Positions 60,173 to 64,000 of a stretch of 64,000 bases of DNA are shown here, piece by piece (the stretch's first letter is position 1; each line of letters opens with the position of its first letter). Under the pieces are notes generated by a model. It saw nothing but the letters and a program-made list of their open reading frames with translations. It was not told the origin of the DNA and searched no databases. Source of the DNA: Streptomyces lydicus (lineage in GTDB: Bacteria > Actinomycetota > Actinomycetes > Streptomycetales > Streptomycetaceae); the NCBI RefSeq assembly GCF_001729485.1, contig NZ_CP017157.1, forward strand, positions 3,596,001 to 3,660,000, read 5' to 3'. Position numbers and translations under genes: made by a program.

Positions 60173-60481
60173 GCGCTGCGCCTTTCGTGACGGTGGAGCC
60201 TGCGTACGCGCAGGCCGGGCGGCAGCGCCGGCGGGGCGGACACCGCCGCCGGGCTACCCGGTCGATCATCCCGGACTTCTCGTTCCTACGGGCGGACTCC
60301 CGCCAAGAGGCCCGTCCCGCCGCGTCCGCGTCCGGTCGGCCACGCGGGCACCGGCCGAACGGCTCGACCGTCGATCACAAGGTCAAGTCGCGCTTGTTGC
60401 TTCGGATTTCGTTGATCGCCGGAGGGTTGTGGGGCCTTTTCCGTCGTGCCACGCTGCACCACGTTGCGAAGGAGGGCACCC
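60173..60481. promoter_or_regulatory. Divergent spacer, trmO / EamA transporter
   Basis: A 309-bp spacer without a gene that I can support. The part at 60370-60430 is AT-richer and is the likely EamA promoter. A strong SD, AAGGAGG, lies at 60469-60475. Confidence 0.4.
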
Positions 60482-61399
60482 ATCAGTCAGCTCACCACGC
60501 GCCGTGTGCGCACGGCCGCCGCCATCGGCCGAGGGCTGGGCGCCGTGCCCGCCCCGGGGCTCGTCGTGGGAGGCGTGCTCGGCCTGCAGTGCGGGGCCGC
60601 GCTCGCCACGCGCCTCTCCCCGGCCGTCGGCCCGGCCGGCGTGGTGGCCCTGCGCCTGTCCCTCGCCGCCGTCATCCTGACCGTGCTGTGGCGGCCGGGG
60701 CTGCGAGGGGACCGCACCACGCTCGGCCTCGCGGCCGCCGCCGGGACCCTGCTCGCGGTCCACCACCTCAGCTATTACGAAGCGGTCGACCGGGTGCCGC
60801 TGGGCGCCGCCACCACGATGGAGTTCCTCGGCCCGTTCGCCCTCGCGCTGTTCGGCTCACGCCGGGGAGCCGATCTGCTGTGGGCCTGCCTCGCCGCCAC
60901 CAGCGTCGTACTGCTCGGCCACTCCGGCATCCCGCTCGACGCCCCGGGGCTGGGCCTCGCCCTCCTGGCGGGGTGTTGCTGGGGCGGCTACATCCTCGTC
61001 GGCGCACGCCTCGCCGCACGCGTCCCCGACGGGCGGGGCCTGGCCCTCGCCGTCACGTGGGGAGCCCTGCTGAGCCTCCCGTACGGGATCGCCCGGGCGG
61101 GGGCCAGGCTGCTGGACCCCGGCACCCTCGCGCCGGCCCTCGTCATCGCGGTCCTCTCCAGCGTGCTGCCCTACACCTGCCACCTGGAAGCCCTGCGCCG
61201 GCTGCCGCCCCGCGTCTTCGGCGTTCTGACCAGCCTCGAACCCGCCGTCGGCGCCCTCGTCGGACTGCTCCTCCTCGGGCAGCACCTCGCCGCGCCGCAG
61301 TGGGCGGGAGTGCTCGCGGTGGCCCTCGCCTCCGTCGGCGCCACCCGCACCCCGGGCCCCGGTGCGAAAGCGGTTGTCGAGGAGCGGTCGGAAACGTAG
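60482..61399 (+). CDS. EamA/DMT-family transporter with an apparent ATC start codon
   Basis: A 305-residue drug/metabolite transporter with about ten hydrophobic helices and two EamA repeats (VVALRLSLAAVILTVLW, GAATTMEFLGPFALALFGSR, LLAGCCWGGYILVGARLA, SSVLPYTCHLEALRRLPPRVFGVLTSLEPAVGALVGLLLLGQ), as in RhtA-type amino-acid exporters. A perfect SD (AAGGAGG, 60469-60475) sits 6 nt before ATC AGT CAG CTC, where ATG would be expected. Annotators would have to use GTG 60446 (SD inside the gene) or GTG 60506 (no SD). I place the start at ATC 60482 as a mutated or non-canonical initiator. Confidence 0.85.
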   Translation: MSQLTTRRVRTAAAIGRGLGAVPAPGLVVGGVLGLQCGAALATRLSPAVGPAGVVALRLSLAAVILTVLWRPGLRGDRTTLGLAAAAGTLLAVHHLSYYEAVDRVPLGAATTMEFLGPFALALFGSRRGADLLWACLAATSVVLLGHSGIPLDAPGLGLALLAGCCWGGYILVGARLAARVPDGRGLALAVTWGALLSLPYGIARAGARLLDPGTLAPALVIAVLSSVLPYTCHLEALRRLPPRVFGVLTSLEPAVGALVGLLLLGQHLAAPQWAGVLAVALASVGATRTPGPGAKAVVEERSET

Positions 61400-61934
61400 G
61401 GAAGCCCGCGCGGGGGCCGCCCCCGGGCATGCCGACCGCGTCGGGTGGGCGTCCTGCTGACCCGGACTTTCGCACCCCTTTTCACGCGTGCCACCCGCGC
61501 CTCATTGGGCACAGCCGCCACCACGGCACCGTGAGTGTGCCCAGCCGGCGAACGGGCGTGGTAAGTAGCCACGTTCACGATGGCGGGAAGTCGCTGTCCC
61601 CGGCGCCGTGCGGCTTCCGGAAACAGTGGCCCGCCGTGTGTGAGATTCCTACGACTTCGCTACCGCGAAGGAGATCGGGGGGCGGGCGAGGCCGGTGAGG
61701 TGCCGCGCCGAGCGCGTGGGCAGGGCGCCAACGGCGGCAGGTGGCGCGTCGACCGGTGGCCGCGGGGTGTGCGAGGAGTTGTGGGCTCCTGTCATAAGGC
61801 AACGCAATGGACGCAATGTCAGTGCGACAAGGGGGCGTCTTTTCCAGTCAATTCCGGTGAAGGTTCGACTGGCGGGAATGCGGACGATGACAATTCAGCA
61901 GTGCAAACCGCATGGCCGACATGAAGGGGCGTAA
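61400..61934. promoter_or_regulatory. Gene-poor region before the LuxR-type regulator, with a possible 18-codon leader
   Basis: This 535-bp region has no conserved gene. Just before the regulator, ATG 61878 opens a short frame (MRTMTIQQCKPHGRHEGA) whose TAA (61932-61934) directly abuts the GTG start at 61935, the arrangement of a coupled leader peptide. The local sequence (61795-61935) is clearly more AT-rich than the neighbourhood, fitting a promoter. Confidence 0.4.
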
Positions 61935-62522
61935 GTGATCCGGGTCTTGGTGGTCCATGAGACGCGGCTGATGCGATCGGCGCTGGCCGCGCTGCTGCGT
62001 GACGAGGAGCAGATCGACGCGGTCGCGGCCTGCTGGGGAAGCGCTCATGGCAGAGCGCGTTCCTTCCGGCCCCAGGTGTGTGTGGTGGACGGCGACGGGG
62101 CGGGACCGATGCAGGACGCCAGCCCTCCGGGCGGTCCGGACTGCGGCCTGCTCGTTCTTGCGAGCGCCTGCCGGCCCGGCACGCTCCGGCGGGCCGTCGC
62201 CGCCAAGGCCCGTGGCTTCGTCGACAAGGACGCGCCGCCGGCCCGGTTACGGCACGCCATAAACCTGGTCGCGGCCGGCAAGCGCTACGTCGACCACACG
62301 CTGACGCTGGACTTCCTCCAGGCCGCCGACATGCCGCTCACCCCACGCGAGTTAAACGTGCTGCAACTGGCCGCGGGCGGGGCGTCCGTACCCGAGATAG
62401 CCCATGAACTGCATCTGAGCACGGGCACGGTGCGCAACTACATGGCGGCCATCAACCGCAAGACCGGCGCCCGCAACCGGGTCGACGCCATACGCATCTC
62501 GCAGGGCGCCGGCTGGGTCTGA
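61935..62522 (+). CDS. NarL/LuxR-type response regulator with two TTA codons
   Basis: A 195-residue regulator. An abbreviated receiver domain (MIRVLVVHETRLMRSALAALLRDEEQIDAV, RPQVCVVDGDG with candidate phospho-Asp, AKARGFVDKDAPPARLRHAINLVAAG) precedes a LuxR HTH (MPLTPRELNVLQLAAGGASVPEIAHELHLSTGTVRNYMAAINRKTGARNRVDA). The acidic pocket is reduced (HET in place of DD) and the receiver is shorter than normal, so phosphorylation may not be the trigger. Leu codons 105 and 140 (62247-62249, 62352-62354) are TTA, suggesting bldA-dependent developmental expression. No sensor kinase is adjacent. Confidence 0.9.
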   Translation: MIRVLVVHETRLMRSALAALLRDEEQIDAVAACWGSAHGRARSFRPQVCVVDGDGAGPMQDASPPGGPDCGLLVLASACRPGTLRRAVAAKARGFVDKDAPPARLRHAINLVAAGKRYVDHTLTLDFLQAADMPLTPRELNVLQLAAGGASVPEIAHELHLSTGTVRNYMAAINRKTGARNRVDAIRISQGAGWV

Positions 62523-62664
62523 GCGCCGGCCGGCACCGCCCCGGAGCAGAAGCTGCAGGAGGCATACGTGATCTGCGCACACATCTGGCCGACCAGCGCC
62601 GGTCCGAGCACCTGGGGCAGGGAAAGCGCGTGATGCGTGGGCGAGGCATCCATAAGGTGTGTCC

Positions 62665-63495
62665 ATGCCTATAGTTGCCGAACTGATCACCTATCCCGTC
62701 AAGGGGTGCGCCGGGGTCCCCCTGGCGGAGGCCGGACTCACGCCGGCGGGACTCCCGCACGACCGCAGCTTCATGGTCGTCAGCGACCGGGGCGTGTACC
62801 GCACCCAGCGCACCGATCCCCGGCTCGCGGTGATCCGGCCCGAAGTGAGCTCCGACGGCACCCAACTCATCCTGCATCAAAAGGGCGTTGAGTCCTTGCG
62901 CATCGAGGTGGACACCACCTCGCCCCGGAAGGACGTCGACCTCTTCGGCCAGCCGTTCCGCGGCATCGACCAGGGTGAGACCGCAGCCGGCTGGCTGTCC
63001 GAGGTACTCGGCACGGACTGCCGACTGGTGCGGGTACCGCCGGAGCACGACCGGGTGGCCGACGGCCGCACCCCCGGCACCTCCGGCTACGCCGACAGCA
63101 GCCCGCTGCACATCCTTTCCCTGGCCACCTTCAACGACCTCAACGAGCGGCTGGCGGCAGCGGGGAAACCACCGATGCCGATGACCCGGTTCCGGCCGAA
63201 CATCGTGCTGGACGGGTGGCAGGAGCCGCTCACGGAGGACCGGGTGCACCGGGCCGAGGTGGGCGGTGCCGAGCTGGGGTTCGCCAAGCTCGCCGTGCGC
63301 TGCGCCGTCACCATGGTCGACCAGGAGACCGGCACCAAGGACGGACCGGAGCCGCTGCGGACACTCGCCTCCTACCGACGGGTGCCCGAGGGCGGGGTGG
63401 CCTTCGGCTCGAAGTTCTCCGTCGTGCGGACCGGGAAACTGGCCGTGGGAGACGAGTTCACGGTCACGGAATGGACGGCGGCCGGCCCTTCCTGA
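62665..63495 (+). CDS. MOSC-domain protein (mARC/YcbX-like)
   Basis: A 276-residue protein. The MOSC N-terminal beta-barrel (IVAELITYPVKGCAGVPLAEAGLTPAGLPHDRSFMVV) is followed by the MOSC domain (SPLHILSLATFNDLNERL, RFRPNIVLDG, LAVRCAVTMVDQETG). Cys213 in VRC matches the molybdenum-ligating Cys of the mARC/YcbX family, which reduces N-hydroxylated compounds with the sulfurated Mo cofactor. There is no ferredoxin domain, so a separate electron donor is needed. ATG 62665 is chosen over a GTG two codons upstream. Confidence 0.9.
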   Translation: MPIVAELITYPVKGCAGVPLAEAGLTPAGLPHDRSFMVVSDRGVYRTQRTDPRLAVIRPEVSSDGTQLILHQKGVESLRIEVDTTSPRKDVDLFGQPFRGIDQGETAAGWLSEVLGTDCRLVRVPPEHDRVADGRTPGTSGYADSSPLHILSLATFNDLNERLAAAGKPPMPMTRFRPNIVLDGWQEPLTEDRVHRAEVGGAELGFAKLAVRCAVTMVDQETGTKDGPEPLRTLASYRRVPEGGVAFGSKFSVVRTGKLAVGDEFTVTEWTAAGPS

Positions 63496-63523
63496 CCGAG
63501 CCCGGGTCACTAAGATCCGCATC

Positions 63524-64000
63524 ATGGCAGAACTGATCGACAACGAGCCGGGCCGGTACGGCGATCGCCGGCCCACCCGGGACCAGGTCATCGGTCGCAT
63601 CGCCGACCACATCGCCGACCGGCGGCCAGGGCATCCGCTGCGGGTCGCGGTGGACGGCATCACCGCCGCCGGAAAGACCACCCTCGCCCGCGCCCTGGCC
63701 GCGGCGGTGGGTGAGCGCGGCCGAGCGGCCATCCATCTGTCCATGGACGGCTTCCACCACCCGCGCGCGCACCGTCACCGGCAGGGCCGCGACTCCGCGA
63801 TCGGCTACTACCAGGACGCCTACGACTTCCCCTCGTTCGCACGGTCCGTCCTCGTCCCCCTCGGACCCGGCGGCGATCACCGCTACCGCAGCCGCATCAT
63901 CGACCTGGCCAGCGACCAGGCGATCGACGAGCCACCGGTCACCGCCCCCGCCGACGCGGTCCTGGTGGTCGACGGCAGCTTCCTGCAGCGGCACGAACTG
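63524..64000 (+). CDS. Uridine-kinase-like P-loop kinase, 3'-truncated by the window edge
   Basis: The first 159 residues are visible. The Walker A motif is VDGITAAGKTTLARALA, followed by AIHLSMDGFHHPRAHRH, then SAIGYYQDAYDFPSFARSVLVPLG and DAVLVVDGSFLQRHEL, the layout of uridine kinase/phosphoribulokinase-like proteins. It would phosphorylate a nucleoside or sugar with ATP/GTP. ATG 63524 lies 28 bp after the MOSC stop. The Lys and Ser/Thr of the P-loop are intact. Confidence 0.88.
   Translation, partial: MAELIDNEPGRYGDRRPTRDQVIGRIADHIADRRPGHPLRVAVDGITAAGKTTLARALAAAVGERGRAAIHLSMDGFHHPRAHRHRQGRDSAIGYYQDAYDFPSFARSVLVPLGPGGDHRYRSRIIDLASDQAIDEPPVTAPADAVLVVDGSFLQRHEL

Noticed and set aside
61580..61924. 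114-residue plus-strand frame before the LuxR-type regulator
   Set aside because: No SD, no conserved segment; composition is typical of chance frames.
1..64000. tRNA, rRNA, CRISPR arrays, insertion sequences, integrases or attachment sites
   Set aside because: I looked for cloverleaf-like segments, regular repeats and transposase or integrase motifs and saw none. A tRNAscan-SE, ISfinder and CRISPR search would be the decisive test.

Overview
This window looks like a Streptomyces chromosome. It is very GC-rich, its genes show the strong third-position GC of that genus, and it carries a complete conservon. Rare TTA (bldA-type) codons fall in a few secondary-metabolism, secretion and regulatory genes. 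I saw no tRNA, rRNA, CRISPR array, insertion sequence or prophage gene.

Layout, left part (1-15.1 kb): a truncated sulfatase-modifying-factor-like gene; a secreted metzincin-type protease; a PPOX/F420-type flavin-split-barrel protein; a DyP peroxidase; the conservon (sensor kinase, roadblock, DUF742, small GTPase; 4286-7968); a heat-shock-like pair (RheA-like repressor with a perfect inverted-repeat operator, then a J-domain protein); a PAS/GAF/PP2C phosphatase; a divergent DUF5997 / HTH-less LysR-domain pair; and a GMC oxidoreductase.

Centre (about 15.2-32.4 kb): a biosynthetic gene cluster that I do not recognise as any known one. It has two divergent arms around a 630-bp control region (24596-25228). 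The leftward arm holds a 2OG-Fe(II) oxygenase, a PLP aminotransferase, a BtpA/SgcQ-like TIM barrel, a stand-alone adenylation domain whose specificity residues read as L-glutamine, an ACP, an acyl-AMP ligase and an MFS exporter. The rightward arm holds a GalM-like protein lacking its catalytic Glu, a GNAT, an F420-type LLM oxidoreductase, a SIS-domain protein, a discrete PCP, a beta-lactamase-fold hydrolase, a methyltransferase and a cupin. A NudC-type Nudix gene sits inside it. The first gene of each arm contains TTA codons. A 20-bp hairpin closes the right end. The likely theme is glutamine loaded on a discrete carrier, tailored by oxidation, methylation and possibly acylation or sugar-related steps, and exported.

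Right part (32.5-64 kb): a GNAT; a Tat-exported FAD oxidase of the type II cholesterol oxidase kind; a ribose-type ABC transporter; a second large GAF/PP2C/HATPase phosphatase; a cyclase-family hydrolase; a GPP34 protein; a glucarate catabolic operon (gudD, GntP permease, and kdgD broken by a 7-C run); MscS; TatA; a secreted HNH nuclease lipoprotein with a coupled small gene; a TerD-domain protein; an ArsR-P-type Mg2+ ATPase operon; a polyhydroxybutyrate depolymerase plus oligomer hydrolase pair; a DinB protein; TrmO; an EamA transporter with an apparent ATC start; a LuxR-type regulator with TTA codons; a MOSC protein; and a truncated uridine-kinase-like P-loop gene at the right edge. A TTGCGCAA palindrome recurs in three promoters between 49.8 and 52.75 kb.
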